From REEB470 sp032117095 (GTDB lineage: Bacteria > Bacillota > Bacilli > Paenibacillales > YIM-B00363): a stretch of 63,630 nucleotides of DNA. Each line of letters starts with the position of its first letter. The first letter of the stretch is position 1. The stretch covers positions 1 through 63,630 of the forward strand of contig JAULZZ010000073.1 of assembly GCA_032117095.1 (NCBI GenBank), written 5' to 3'. Of this stretch, positions 42,016 to 51,281 are shown in pieces. The translations under genes and the position numbers were made by a program. The notes under the pieces are model-generated. The model saw only the letters and a list, made by a program, of their open reading frames with translations, was not told the origin of the DNA and made no database searches.

Positions 42016-44483
42016 GTTAAACTCAGCTCCTTGCTTTTGATCGGGGATTTTCCGGATTTTTGTTGTTTTTGTGGTTTCGTTTTTATCGCCTTTTTCTTGG
42101 GCTTTTTGGGGGACAGAACCTTAGCACGCTTGTCTTTCTTCGGGTTTTTGTTTTTTGTACCTTGGTTTTCTCGGCGCTTCCCCTTATGTTTACTTTTCTT
42201 TTTTGGCGGGCGGTGTCCGGCTGCGGTTTGTCCCGTTTGCACCCATGTAAAATCGATCGTCCGCTCGGGAATCGATACGCGGGCGACTTGTACTGTGGCG
42301 ATGTCTCCGATGCGTAACGTTTTTCCCGTCCGAGTACCGACGAGCACCATTTGTCGCTCATCGAGCTCATAATAGTCATCCCGCATGTCGCTTAATCGCA
42401 CGAGCCCCTCCACCGTGTTGTCTAATTCCACAAAAAAACCAAACGGGGCAATCGAAGAAATTTTCCCCTCGAACGTCTCCCCAACGTATTGATTCATGTA
42501 TTGGGCTTTTTTCAATGCCTCTATCTCCCGTTCGGCATCCACCGCACGGCGTTCGCATTGCGAACAATGTTCGGCGATCTCCCCCATGCGCGAGGCGAGC
42601 GCCTCCCACACGTGTGGTTCTAGCTGAGTAGGTGCAAAGAACGCTTGCCGAAGGATGCGATGGACCACAAGGTCGGGATAACGCCGAATGGGCGATGTAA
42701 AGTGCGCATAATACGTGGTGGCAAGCCCAAAATGTCCGAGCGGTTCGTGCGCATAGCGTGCTTGTTTCATCGAACGAAGCATGATTTTGGAGATGGCCGC
42801 CTCGGCACGTGTCCCTTTTATTTGCTGTAAAACATGTTGGAACGCTTGCGGAGAAAGGACATCTCCTCTAAATTTTAACGTGTATCCGTATGCCTGCAAC
42901 AACGTGAGAAATTGCTCGAATTTTTCTCCGCTCGGGCGTTCGTGGATGCGGTACATAAACGGACACGCCAGCGACTGTACCGCCTTGGCAACGGTTTCGT
43001 TTGCAGCGAGCATAAACTCCTCGATGATGGATTCGGCAATCGTTTGCATCCGTTTGGCAATGTGCACCGGATTCCCTTTGTCGTCGACGGTAATCTTCGC
43101 TTCTGGAAAGTTAAAATCGATTGCCCCCCGGCGCATGCGCTTTGCACGCAACTGCAATGCCAACTGCTTCATCCACGCCAACTGTGACAAAAGCGGGGCG
43201 TACCGCTGTGCCAACGCTTCTTTTTTCGCAGGGTCGTACTGTGCATCGTCTGCACGCTCGTCCTCGCTTTCAACGAGTAAACGCACATCTGGATAGGTCA
43301 TGCGTTCCACGGTACGAATGAGCGAAGGATACAACGCATACGCCACGACTTCCCCTTGGTCGTCGATATCCATTTCGCACGTGATCGTCAGTCGGTCTAC
43401 GTGTGGGTGCAAGGAACAAATCCCATTGGACAAGGCGGGGGGCAACATCGGAATGACCCGATCCGCCAAGTACGTCGAGGTCCCCCGTGCATACGCCTCG
43501 CGATCGACCGCACTTCCCTCGGGAACATAGTACCCCACATCGGCGATATGCACGCCCAAGCGCATAAGCCCCGACGCTAATGGGACAACATGCACGGCAT
43601 CGTCCAAATCTTTGGCATCTTCTCCGTCGATTGTAATCGTCTGTATGGCGCGTAGATCACGGCGATCGATGCATTGCGCTTCGGTGACCGTTTGGGAAGC
43701 TTGTGCGGCTTCGGCTACGACGTCTGGTGGAAAATGCTCAGGCAAATCAAAACTTTTGCGAATGGAAAGGGCTTCTATCCCGACATCGTCTTTGTGTCCT
43801 AAAACTTCACGCACACGCACGATGATCGATGGTTGGGGACCCTCGGGATAGCCCACGATCGTCGCCAGCACTTTTTGCCCGTGTATCGCCCCATGACGGT
43901 CGTGTAGCGCCACGTATATCGGGTACAGAACCCGTTTGTCGTCAGGGATGATGCAGGCGTATTCCGCAAAGGGCGACGGACTGTCAAAGGAAGGGCGTCC
44001 CTGCGCAGACGCAATTTCTGTAAACGTTCCGATCAATTTTGTCTGATGCCGTTGTACGATACGACGCACGACACCCTCTACTTTCCCCACTGGCCGCAGG
44101 GTCCCACTGCTCGGGGGGTGAAGCAACACTTCTACGGTATCTCCGTGGAGTGCACCGTTAAAATCTTTGGCATGAACGTACACATCGGCATCGTAATGCG
44201 CAGAGACGACGAACCCAAATCCTTTTGGATGTACCGTAAGCTTTCCTGTTTGATGCAACGGGGGAGGCGTGGCAAGCCGGTATGCATCGTGCTTGTTACG
44301 CAAAATGACACCTTCCTCCTCTAAGGAGACGAGCGCGCGCACCATCGTTTTATAGGCAGGGACATCACATACCCCCAGTGTAGTCGCCAGCTGTTGTACC
44401 GTCTGAGGGGTATACGCTTCATGGGCGATGTGGGAAAGTAACGCCTGTCGCACTCCTTCGCTTTTGTTCGTGTTCATTTTCAT
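42012..44483 (-). CDS. rnr: Ribonuclease R
   Basis: RNase R is a processive 3'-5' exoribonuclease that degrades structured RNA and tmRNA-tagged messages. The 823-residue protein has an N-terminal winged helix ('TPQTVQQLATTLGV'), cold-shock domains ('GKLTVHPKGFGFVV'), the RNB catalytic domain with 'TIDGEDAKDLDDAVHV' (metal-binding Asp residues) and 'GLATTYYAHFTSPIRRYPDL', an S1 domain ('YVGETFEGKISSIAPFGFFV') and a long Lys-rich tail of about 65 residues. It is coupled to smpB. Confidence 0.96.
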   Translation of the reverse strand: MKMNTNKSEGVRQALLSHIAHEAYTPQTVQQLATTLGVCDVPAYKTMVRALVSLEEEGVILRNKHDAYRLATPPPLHQTGKLTVHPKGFGFVVSAHYDADVYVHAKDFNGALHGDTVEVLLHPPSSGTLRPVGKVEGVVRRIVQRHQTKLIGTFTEIASAQGRPSFDSPSPFAEYACIIPDDKRVLYPIYVALHDRHGAIHGQKVLATIVGYPEGPQPSIIVRVREVLGHKDDVGIEALSIRKSFDLPEHFPPDVVAEAAQASQTVTEAQCIDRRDLRAIQTITIDGEDAKDLDDAVHVVPLASGLMRLGVHIADVGYYVPEGSAVDREAYARGTSTYLADRVIPMLPPALSNGICSLHPHVDRLTITCEMDIDDQGEVVAYALYPSLIRTVERMTYPDVRLLVESEDERADDAQYDPAKKEALAQRYAPLLSQLAWMKQLALQLRAKRMRRGAIDFNFPEAKITVDDKGNPVHIAKRMQTIAESIIEEFMLAANETVAKAVQSLACPFMYRIHERPSGEKFEQFLTLLQAYGYTLKFRGDVLSPQAFQHVLQQIKGTRAEAAISKIMLRSMKQARYAHEPLGHFGLATTYYAHFTSPIRRYPDLVVHRILRQAFFAPTQLEPHVWEALASRMGEIAEHCSQCERRAVDAEREIEALKKAQYMNQYVGETFEGKISSIAPFGFFVELDNTVEGLVRLSDMRDDYYELDERQMVLVGTRTGKTLRIGDIATVQVARVSIPERTIDFTWVQTGQTAAGHRPPKKKSKHKGKRRENQGTKNKNPKKDKRAKVLSPKKPKKKAIKTKPQKQQKSGKSPIKSKELSLT

Positions 44484-44725
44484 CGTGTCCCTTCTCGTGT
44501 TGCGTCCTCGTACGTATCACGATTTCAAACCATATCCCCCGTGCGGACAGGATACGCCTTTTTTTTACGGTTAAAAACCCATTTTCTTTCCCGCAAAAGT
44601 TGGCCTTCTGTAGCTATGGCTATGTTTTCACTAAGTGATTCGTGTAGATCGGCGGGAGATATAAAAATGAAGACAGGAGGAATGACGACTCCCCCTGCCC
44701 TCGTATGCGTATTATCTTTCCCTCA

Positions 44726-44986
44726 TCATCCCGCGATAATGTATCCGACGACAACGGTCAAGACAAAAAACAATGTTGCTAAAACGATCGTCACCCATTG
44801 GAGCACAAGGTCGAGTCCTCTGGCTTTCGTCTTTCCGAATAAGTGCTCCGCACCCCCCGTAATCGCACCAGAAAGCCCCGCACTTTTCCCTTTTTGCAAC
44901 AAAACCACGACGATCAACACCAGTGAGACGACGACCAATGCAATCTTCGTGAATGGCTCCCAAAATGCCACCGATGTCCAGAACAA
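44726..44986 (-). CDS. secG: Preprotein translocase subunit SecG
   Basis: SecG is the small membrane subunit of the SecYEG channel. The 86-residue product has two helices with the conserved 'LIVVVLLQKGKSAGLSGAIT' between them and 'LQWVTIVLATLFFVLTVVVG' at the end. The TTG start follows GAGGAGGTGAG, a very strong ribosome-binding site. It lies between eno and rnr, as in many Bacilli. The 240-nt gap to rnr includes an imperfect GC-rich hairpin (about 44668-44693) and possibly a diverged B-type repeat. Confidence 0.93.
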   Translation of the reverse strand: MFWTSVAFWEPFTKIALVVVSLVLIVVVLLQKGKSAGLSGAITGGAEHLFGKTKARGLDLVLQWVTIVLATLFFVLTVVVGYIIAG

Positions 44987-45039
44987 AGGCGCTCACCTCC
45001 TCTTCCCTCATAATAAAGAGTATACTACACGTGACTCAC

Positions 45040-46323
45040 TTACCGCAAGAATGGGAAAGCCGCCCGCCCTGCATAAATGGCTGCATCCCCCAGCTGGTCC
45101 TCGATGCGCAACAACTGATTGTATTTTGCCACCCGATCCGTCCGAGAAGGTGCCCCTGTTTTTATTTGTCCTGCATTCGTCGCCACCGCAAGGTCGGCGA
45201 TCGTAGCATCTTCGCTTTCCCCTGAGCGGTGTGAGATGACCGCGGTATACTTTGCGCGTTGCGCCATTTCGATCGCATCGAATGTCTGTGTGAGCGTCCC
45301 AATCTGATTTACTTTGACGAGAATAGAATTTCCGATGTGCTGGTCGATTCCTTCGGCTAGACGCGTTGTGTTCGTCACGAACAAATCATCGCCCACAAGT
45401 TGGACGCGTTCCCCTACTTTTTCGGTCAACAACTTCCACCCTGCCCAATCGTCTTCGGCACAGCCATCCTCGATAGACAAAATCGGGTACTTCTCTACCC
45501 AAGAAGCCAATAATGCTACAAATTGCGCTGACGTATACGTTTTTCCTTCGCCTTCCAAATGATATGCTCCATCTTTGTAGAACTCTGTTGAAGCGACGTC
45601 CATCCCAATAAACATGTCTTTCCCTGGTACGTACCCTGCACGCTCAATGGCCGTCAAAATCGTAACAATTGCCTCTTCATTGGAAGCCAAGCTGGGTGCA
45701 AAGCCTCCTTCATCCCCAACAGCCGTATTCAAATTACGTGCTTTGAGCACGGCTTTAAGATGATGGAATACTTCTGTACCTGCCCGCAACGCTTCTGAAA
45801 AGGAGGTTGCTCCCACAGGAATGACCATAAACTCTTGCACATCGATGTTGTTGTCCGCATGCGCTCCGCCATTGAGAATGTTCATCATCGGTACGGGCAA
45901 TACTTTGGCGTTCGTTCCCCCAAGATAGCGGAACAACGGTATGCTCAGCGCATTTGCCGCTGCATGTGCGACCGCCATAGACACCGCCAAGATCGCATTG
46001 GCGCCAAGTTTTCCTTTGTTCGTCGTGCCGTCAAGTGCGATGAGCAGTTGATCGACAGCGACTTGATCCAGCGCGTCTAGTCCGATGATTTCGGGGGCGA
46101 TGATTTCATTAACATTTTGGACGGCAGCCAACACGCCTTTGCCCATGTAACGTCCTTTGTCGTTGTCGCGCAACTCGACGGCTTCGTGCGCTCCTGTGGA
46201 TGCCCCAGACGGTACAATCGCAGAGCCAAATCCTCCTGATTCAAGCTGTACTTCCACTTCGATCGTAGGGTTTCCGCGGGAATCCAACACTTCTCTTGCG
46301 TATACGTCTGTAATAATCGTCAT
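45040..46323 (-). CDS. eno: Enolase
   Basis: Enolase converts 2-phosphoglycerate to phosphoenolpyruvate. The 427-residue protein has 'VLDSRGNPTIEVEVQLESGG', 'VPSGASTGAHEAVELRDND', 'VGDEGGFAPSLASNEEAI', the catalytic Lys/metal region 'SIEDGCAEDDWAGWKLLTEK', 'LVGDDLFVTN' and 'AVISHRSGESEDATIADLAV'. A GGAGG site precedes ATG 46323. It is last of the glycolytic set, with a 172-nt gap after gpmI that contains a B-like degenerate repeat end. Confidence 0.97.
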   Translation of the reverse strand: MTIITDVYAREVLDSRGNPTIEVEVQLESGGFGSAIVPSGASTGAHEAVELRDNDKGRYMGKGVLAAVQNVNEIIAPEIIGLDALDQVAVDQLLIALDGTTNKGKLGANAILAVSMAVAHAAANALSIPLFRYLGGTNAKVLPVPMMNILNGGAHADNNIDVQEFMVIPVGATSFSEALRAGTEVFHHLKAVLKARNLNTAVGDEGGFAPSLASNEEAIVTILTAIERAGYVPGKDMFIGMDVASTEFYKDGAYHLEGEGKTYTSAQFVALLASWVEKYPILSIEDGCAEDDWAGWKLLTEKVGERVQLVGDDLFVTNTTRLAEGIDQHIGNSILVKVNQIGTLTQTFDAIEMAQRAKYTAVISHRSGESEDATIADLAVATNAGQIKTGAPSRTDRVAKYNQLLRIEDQLGDAAIYAGRAAFPFLR

Positions 46324-46495
46324 CGGATTTCCTCCTTCATTTCTATATTATTTTGTGCGCCCCATACGAAACGCATAAGGGATATGGGTTGAAAACGTGA
46401 TGCGCATTGCTGTGCTGTACATCAAACACCGGACGTGAACTCATCTGCTTGCTGTGCGACGCAACGTGCACGGAACCCCTCTGGAAAGGGGCATC

Positions 46496-48049
46496 CTACT
46501 TTTCGTGTGGCATGCGTATCAAGGTGCTCCCTGTCATGTCTGCTGGGGGGGCAATGTCTAGCAACGCCAACAATGTGGGGGCAATGTCCGCCAAGATGCC
46601 GTCATCCCGCAAATGCACGTCATGCGTTGTCACGATGCAGGGCACTTTGCTCGTCGTATGCGCGGTATGGCGACTCCCGTCTGCATTCGTCACACAATCA
46701 GCATTGCCGTGATCCGCCGTAATGATCGCAACGCCCCCTTGCGCCAAAATGGCATCGACGACTTGTCCTAAACAGGTGTCAGTCGCCTCTACCGCTTGGA
46801 TCGTCGGCTCTAGAAGCCCTGAATGTCCGACCATATCGGGGTTGGCAAAATTTAAAATAATCACGTCGTGTTTTCCTGTTTCGATTTCTTGGACACACGC
46901 ATTGGCGATCTCGTACGCACTCATCTCTGGGGCCAAGTCATATGTATCCACTTTTGGCGAAGGGATAAGGACGCGTGTCTCCCCAGGCAAAGCGACATCT
47001 CTCCCCCCACTAAAAAAGAACGTCACGTGGGGATATTTTTCCGTCTCCGCAATGCGCAATTGTGTCAAACCGTGCTGGGCAATGACTTCGCCAAGCGTAT
47101 TGTCTAGTTTTTTTGGCGTGTATGCCACATACCCACCGACAGTTTCACTAAACAAAGTAAGACAAACAAAATACACATCTTTGGGTTGCTTTGGGCCACG
47201 ATCAAATCCACGAAAATCGTCATTCGTGAATACTTGTGCCAGCTGGATCGCCCGATCCGGTCGGAAGTTGAAAAAAATAATCGCATCCCCAGACTCCACC
47301 AAGCCGACGGGCTTTCCGTCTGTCCCCACTATCACGGTAGGCATCACAAATTCATCGAATACCGAACGGGCATAAGATTGTTCGAGTGCTTCGTGGGGGT
47401 CGGTATACTGTGGTCCTTCACCGTACACCATTGCCCGATACGCTTTTTCTGTACGTTCCCAGCGCTGGTCACGATCCATGGCATAAAAACGCCCTTGCAC
47501 CGTAGCAATCTTACCAATCCCAGTTTGTGCCATCTTCTCCCGTAACGGGGTCAAATATTGCATCGCACTCAACGGAGCCACATCGCGCCCATCTAAAAAT
47601 ATGTGCAAATATACTTCCGTCAGTTGCTGTGCTTTGGCTAAATCTAATAATGCAAAAAGATGACTCAAGTGGCTGTGCACGCCACCATCAGACAACAAGC
47701 CATACAAATGCAACTTGCGACGATGTGTCAAGGCGTATTGCATCGCACGAATAAACGTCTCATTGTGCATAAATTGCCCGTCTTGGATTGATTTTGTGAT
47801 ACGCGTCAAATCTTGGTATACGATGCGCCCAGCGCCGATGTTGAGATGACCAACTTCGGAGTTGCCCATCTGTCCTTCTGGCAACCCCACCGTTTCGCCA
47901 CTCGCTGTCAATGTCGTATGTGGATACGTTTGCCACAGGCGATCAAACTGTGGTTTGTATGCCTGTGCAACTGCATTCCCTTGTGTTTCTTGACGCAAAC
48001 CAAACCCATCCAAGATGAGCAGTGCGACGGGTTTCCGACGTGTACTCAT
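46496..48049 (-). CDS. gpmI: 2,3-bisphosphoglycerate-independent phosphoglycerate mutase
   Basis: GpmI interconverts 3- and 2-phosphoglycerate using two Mn ions, as is usual in spore formers where it is pH- and Mn-sensitive. The 517-residue protein has 'VALLILDGFGLRQETQGNAV' (metal Asp), 'PEGQMGNSEVGHLNIGAGRI' (the Ser nucleophile), 'DGGVHSHLSHLFALL' and 'AIITADHGNADCVTNADGSR'. Its start overlaps the tpiA stop codon (ATGA). Confidence 0.97.
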   Translation of the reverse strand: MSTRRKPVALLILDGFGLRQETQGNAVAQAYKPQFDRLWQTYPHTTLTASGETVGLPEGQMGNSEVGHLNIGAGRIVYQDLTRITKSIQDGQFMHNETFIRAMQYALTHRRKLHLYGLLSDGGVHSHLSHLFALLDLAKAQQLTEVYLHIFLDGRDVAPLSAMQYLTPLREKMAQTGIGKIATVQGRFYAMDRDQRWERTEKAYRAMVYGEGPQYTDPHEALEQSYARSVFDEFVMPTVIVGTDGKPVGLVESGDAIIFFNFRPDRAIQLAQVFTNDDFRGFDRGPKQPKDVYFVCLTLFSETVGGYVAYTPKKLDNTLGEVIAQHGLTQLRIAETEKYPHVTFFFSGGRDVALPGETRVLIPSPKVDTYDLAPEMSAYEIANACVQEIETGKHDVIILNFANPDMVGHSGLLEPTIQAVEATDTCLGQVVDAILAQGGVAIITADHGNADCVTNADGSRHTAHTTSKVPCIVTTHDVHLRDDGILADIAPTLLALLDIAPPADMTGSTLIRMPHEK

Positions 48050-48831
48050 GCGCTTACTACCGCTTGCATGTGGGACACGAGACGCACATAAGACAAGGCA
48101 TCGAGCGAGGCGCCCCCGACAAGGACCCCATCAACATGCACATTGTTGACATAAGATGTGAGGTTATCTGCATTGACGCTACCCCCGTACAAAATATGCA
48201 CCGCATCGGCCTCGGCAGGCGACCACGCCTGTGCAAGTACCTCACGCAAGAAAGCAATCGTCGTCACGGCATCTTCTGGGGTTGCATTGCGTCCTGTTCC
48301 GATCGCCCAGACCGGTTCGTATGCAAAAATCATATGTGCCTTGTTCACCATCGACGATTGTGCCACTGCTTTGACGAGCGCATCGAGTTGTCGCCGAATG
48401 ACAGCTTGCGTTTCATCTGCTTGCTTTTGTTCGAGCGTCTCTCCGACACAAAAAATAGGGGAAATCTCATGTTTTAACGCTTGAACGGCTTTATTGGCAC
48501 ACGTCTCATCCGTCTCGTGGTACAACGCACGGCGCTCGGAGTGCCCGACGATCGCATGGCTCACCCCGAGATGTTGCAACATCTCCGCACTCACTTCTCC
48601 CGTATACGCCCCACTACCTTGCTCTGCGACGTTCTGCGCAGCGATTGCGATGTTTTGGTGACTTTGTGCAACTTGTGTCAATGCAGGCAGGCATACATAC
48701 GGCACACAAACAATTTGTTGCACCTGCGCATCCCCTAGGTTATGTTGTTGGATCGTATCGAACCACGCCAACGCTTGGGCTACTGTTTTGTTCATTTTCC
48801 AGTTGGCACTCACAATCTTACTGCGGGTCAT
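48046..48831 (-). CDS. tpiA: Triosephosphate isomerase
   Basis: TIM interconverts dihydroxyacetone phosphate and glyceraldehyde 3-phosphate. The 261-residue protein has 'IVSANWKMNKTVAQALAWFD' (Lys), 'AIVGHSERRALYHETDETCA' (His) and the catalytic Glu in 'IFAYEPVWAIGTGRNATPED', then 'HILYGGSVNADN'. It lies between pgk and gpmI and is coupled to the latter. Confidence 0.97.
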   Translation of the reverse strand: MTRSKIVSANWKMNKTVAQALAWFDTIQQHNLGDAQVQQIVCVPYVCLPALTQVAQSHQNIAIAAQNVAEQGSGAYTGEVSAEMLQHLGVSHAIVGHSERRALYHETDETCANKAVQALKHEISPIFCVGETLEQKQADETQAVIRRQLDALVKAVAQSSMVNKAHMIFAYEPVWAIGTGRNATPEDAVTTIAFLREVLAQAWSPAEADAVHILYGGSVNADNLTSYVNNVHVDGVLVGGASLDALSYVRLVSHMQAVVSA

Positions 48832-48889
48832 ACAAATTCACACCTTTCGCACATTGAGGGAGAATCACACCGTCTTGGCGTTACGCACA

Positions 48890-50092
48890 CTACGAGATGA
48901 CTGCGTCTCGTTCGAGCAGTGCCACGACACCAGGCAATTGTTTGCCTTCCATGAATTCGAGGGATGCCCCTCCCCCTGTGGACATGTGGTCCATTTTGGA
49001 AGCCAACCCAAACTTTTCTACGGCCGCGGCAGAGTCTCCGCCCCCGATGATCGTGTACGCATTTGTTGTCGCACACGCCTGCGCAATTTCCCGCGTCCCA
49101 TGGGAAAATGGTTCTATCTCAAACACACCCAACGGCCCGTTCCACACCACGAGTTTTGATTTGGCAATCACGTCCGCATACTGTGCACGTGTTTTGGGGC
49201 CGATATCAATGCCTTCCCAATCCGGCTTGATCGCTTGCACATCTACGACTTGCGTCGTTGCATCTGCACCAAACCGATCACAAATTACGATATCCACCGG
49301 CATATGAAAAAAAACGTTATGTTGTTTTGCCTTGTCTAACAAATGCAACGCAACGTCTAGCTTGCTCACATCCACGAGGGACTTTCCAATTTCGTATCCT
49401 TGTGCTTTTAGAAACGTATACGACAACCCGCCTCCGATCATCACATGGTCTGCGATCGTCAACACATGTTCGAGCACTCCGATCTTGTCTTTCACTTTCG
49501 CTCCACCGACGATCGCCGTGAACGGACGGTCGGGTTCGTGCAATGCTTTGCCTAAAATCGTCAACTCACGTTCCATGAGCAACCCCGTCACCGCAGGCAA
49601 AAATGCCGCAACCCCAACCGTCGAGGCGTGGGCACGATGCGCTGTACCAAATGCATCATTGATGAATACATCCGCTAAAGAAGCGAGCTGTTTTGCAAAC
49701 GAAGGGTCATTTTTTTCTTCTTGGGCATAAAAACGCACGTTTTCTAACAAGAGTACGTCGCCATTTTGCATGGCGTGCACGTGTTGCGTGACCGCTTCCC
49801 CGACCGTATCTGGTGCGCACAAGACGGGACGTTGGAGCAATTGGCCAAGATGATCGGCGACAGGTTTCAATGAGAGCGATGGCACGTGTTGTCCGTCTGG
49901 GCGTCCCAAATGACTCATGAGGATGACTTTCGCACCTTGTGCGATCGCCAATTGAATCGTCGGAAGCGTTTCGCGGATGCGCGTATCGTCGGTGATCGTT
50001 TCCCCATCCAGTGGCACGTTAAAATCCACCCGAATGAGCACACGTTTTCCTTGCAACTGTACATCCCGCATACTTTTCTTCTGATACGTCAC
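48890..50092 (-). CDS. pgk: Phosphoglycerate kinase
   Basis: Pgk transfers phosphate from 1,3-bisphosphoglycerate to ADP. The protein has 'KRVLIRVDFNVPLDGETITD', 'LMSHLGRPDGQHVPSLSLKP', 'FINDAFGTAHRAHASTVGVA', 'AIVGGAKVKDKIGVLEHVL' and 'TIIGGGDSAAAVEKFG'. The start is ambiguous. GTG 50104 directly abuts the AAGGAG site, whereas GTG 50092, 11 nt from it, gives 400 residues and the more usual N-terminal length. It sits between gap and tpiA. Confidence 0.95.
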   Translation of the reverse strand: MTYQKKSMRDVQLQGKRVLIRVDFNVPLDGETITDDTRIRETLPTIQLAIAQGAKVILMSHLGRPDGQHVPSLSLKPVADHLGQLLQRPVLCAPDTVGEAVTQHVHAMQNGDVLLLENVRFYAQEEKNDPSFAKQLASLADVFINDAFGTAHRAHASTVGVAAFLPAVTGLLMERELTILGKALHEPDRPFTAIVGGAKVKDKIGVLEHVLTIADHVMIGGGLSYTFLKAQGYEIGKSLVDVSKLDVALHLLDKAKQHNVFFHMPVDIVICDRFGADATTQVVDVQAIKPDWEGIDIGPKTRAQYADVIAKSKLVVWNGPLGVFEIEPFSHGTREIAQACATTNAYTIIGGGDSAAAVEKFGLASKMDHMSTGGGASLEFMEGKQLPGVVALLERDAVIS

Positions 50093-50131
50093 GTATTTTG
50101 TCACTCCTTCCCATCCACGAATTTCTTTATG

Positions 50132-51127
50132 TTATTTTAAGATGTATGTAGCAAGATCGAGCACGCGGTTGGAATATCCCCACTCGTTGTCATACCATGC
50201 TACGACTTTGACCATGTTCCCATCGACGACCATCGTGGATAACGCATCTACCGTACTCGAGGCGGCATCTCCATTGTAATCACTCGACACGAGCGGTTCG
50301 GCACTGTAATTCATAATTCCTTTTAGGGTGCTTTGTGCGGCTGTCGCCAACACTTGATTGACTTCTTCGACGGTCACGTTGCGTTTTACTTCTACGACGA
50401 GATCGACGATCGAGACGTTCGGCGTCGGCACACGAAACGCCATCCCATTGAGTTTTCCTTTGAGCTGTGGCAACACGAGATACACCGCTTTGGCAGCCCC
50501 CGTGGTGGAAGGGATGATGTTCTCCGCTGCCGCACGCGCACGGCGCAAATCTTTGTGGGGCAAATCAAGCACCGCTTGGTCGTTCGTATACGAATGGATG
50601 GTTGTCATCATCCCTTTGACGATCCCAAAAGTGTCGTCGAGCACTTTTGCTACAGGAGCGAGGCAGTTTGTGGTACACGAAGCATTCGACAAAACGTGAT
50701 GCGTCCCGGCATCGTACTGGCTTTCGTTGACACCCATGACGACCGTCAAGTCTTCGTTCGTCGCCGGAGCAGAAATGATGACTTTTTTCACGTTGTTGCC
50801 CAAGTGCGCTTGCGCATGTGCACGATCGGTAAAACGCCCTGTCGATTCCACGACCACATCGACGCCTGCGTCTGACCAAGCAATTTGGGCAGGATCTCGT
50901 TCAGAAAACACACGAATGACGTGCCCGTTGACGACGAGTTTCCCCTCCACAACTTCGACTTGCCCGTCAAACTTCCCGTGTGTCGAATCGTATTTTAACA
51001 AATGGACAAGCGTTGCCACATCGGTCAAATCGTTAATTGCGACTACTTTTACACCTGGATGTTGGAGCGAAGCACGAAATACGTTACGACCAATCCGACC
51101 AAAACCATTAATCCCGAGTTGAATCAT
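50132..51127 (-). CDS. gap: Glyceraldehyde-3-phosphate dehydrogenase
   Basis: GAPDH oxidises glyceraldehyde 3-phosphate with NAD and phosphate. The 331-residue protein begins 'MIQLGINGFGRIGRNVFRAS' (NAD-binding fold), has the catalytic Cys in 'LSNASCTTNCLAPVAKVLDD' and 'VVAWYDNEWGYSNRVLDL' near the C-terminus. AAGGAGG precedes the ATG. It heads the gap-pgk-tpiA-gpmI-eno run. In B. subtilis the repressor gene cggR is immediately upstream; here no such gene is present. Confidence 0.97.
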   Translation of the reverse strand: MIQLGINGFGRIGRNVFRASLQHPGVKVVAINDLTDVATLVHLLKYDSTHGKFDGQVEVVEGKLVVNGHVIRVFSERDPAQIAWSDAGVDVVVESTGRFTDRAHAQAHLGNNVKKVIISAPATNEDLTVVMGVNESQYDAGTHHVLSNASCTTNCLAPVAKVLDDTFGIVKGMMTTIHSYTNDQAVLDLPHKDLRRARAAAENIIPSTTGAAKAVYLVLPQLKGKLNGMAFRVPTPNVSIVDLVVEVKRNVTVEEVNQVLATAAQSTLKGIMNYSAEPLVSSDYNGDAASSTVDALSTMVVDGNMVKVVAWYDNEWGYSNRVLDLATYILK

Positions 51128-51182
51128 CTGTCAGTATTCCTCCTTAGAAAATAAAAAAATTCACTTCTTGTTTTGCCCATAG

Positions 51183-51203
51183 ACGATACACCCTACGTAT
51201 CGT
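51183..51203. promoter_or_regulatory. Inverted repeat upstream of gap
   Basis: ACGATAC (51183-51189) and GTATCGT (51197-51203) form a perfect 7-bp inverted repeat with 7-nt spacer, 55-75 nt before the gap start. It overlaps possible -10 sequences on the minus strand (TACGAT, TATCGT). It could be an operator for the glycolytic operon, but no regulator is known from this window. Confidence 0.45.
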
Positions 51204-51281
51204 ACACCAAAGGACACCCACTGCGCAACAGAAGCGCCATGCTCACACCGCGTACATATGCCCAAACACAAGGCATCATCG

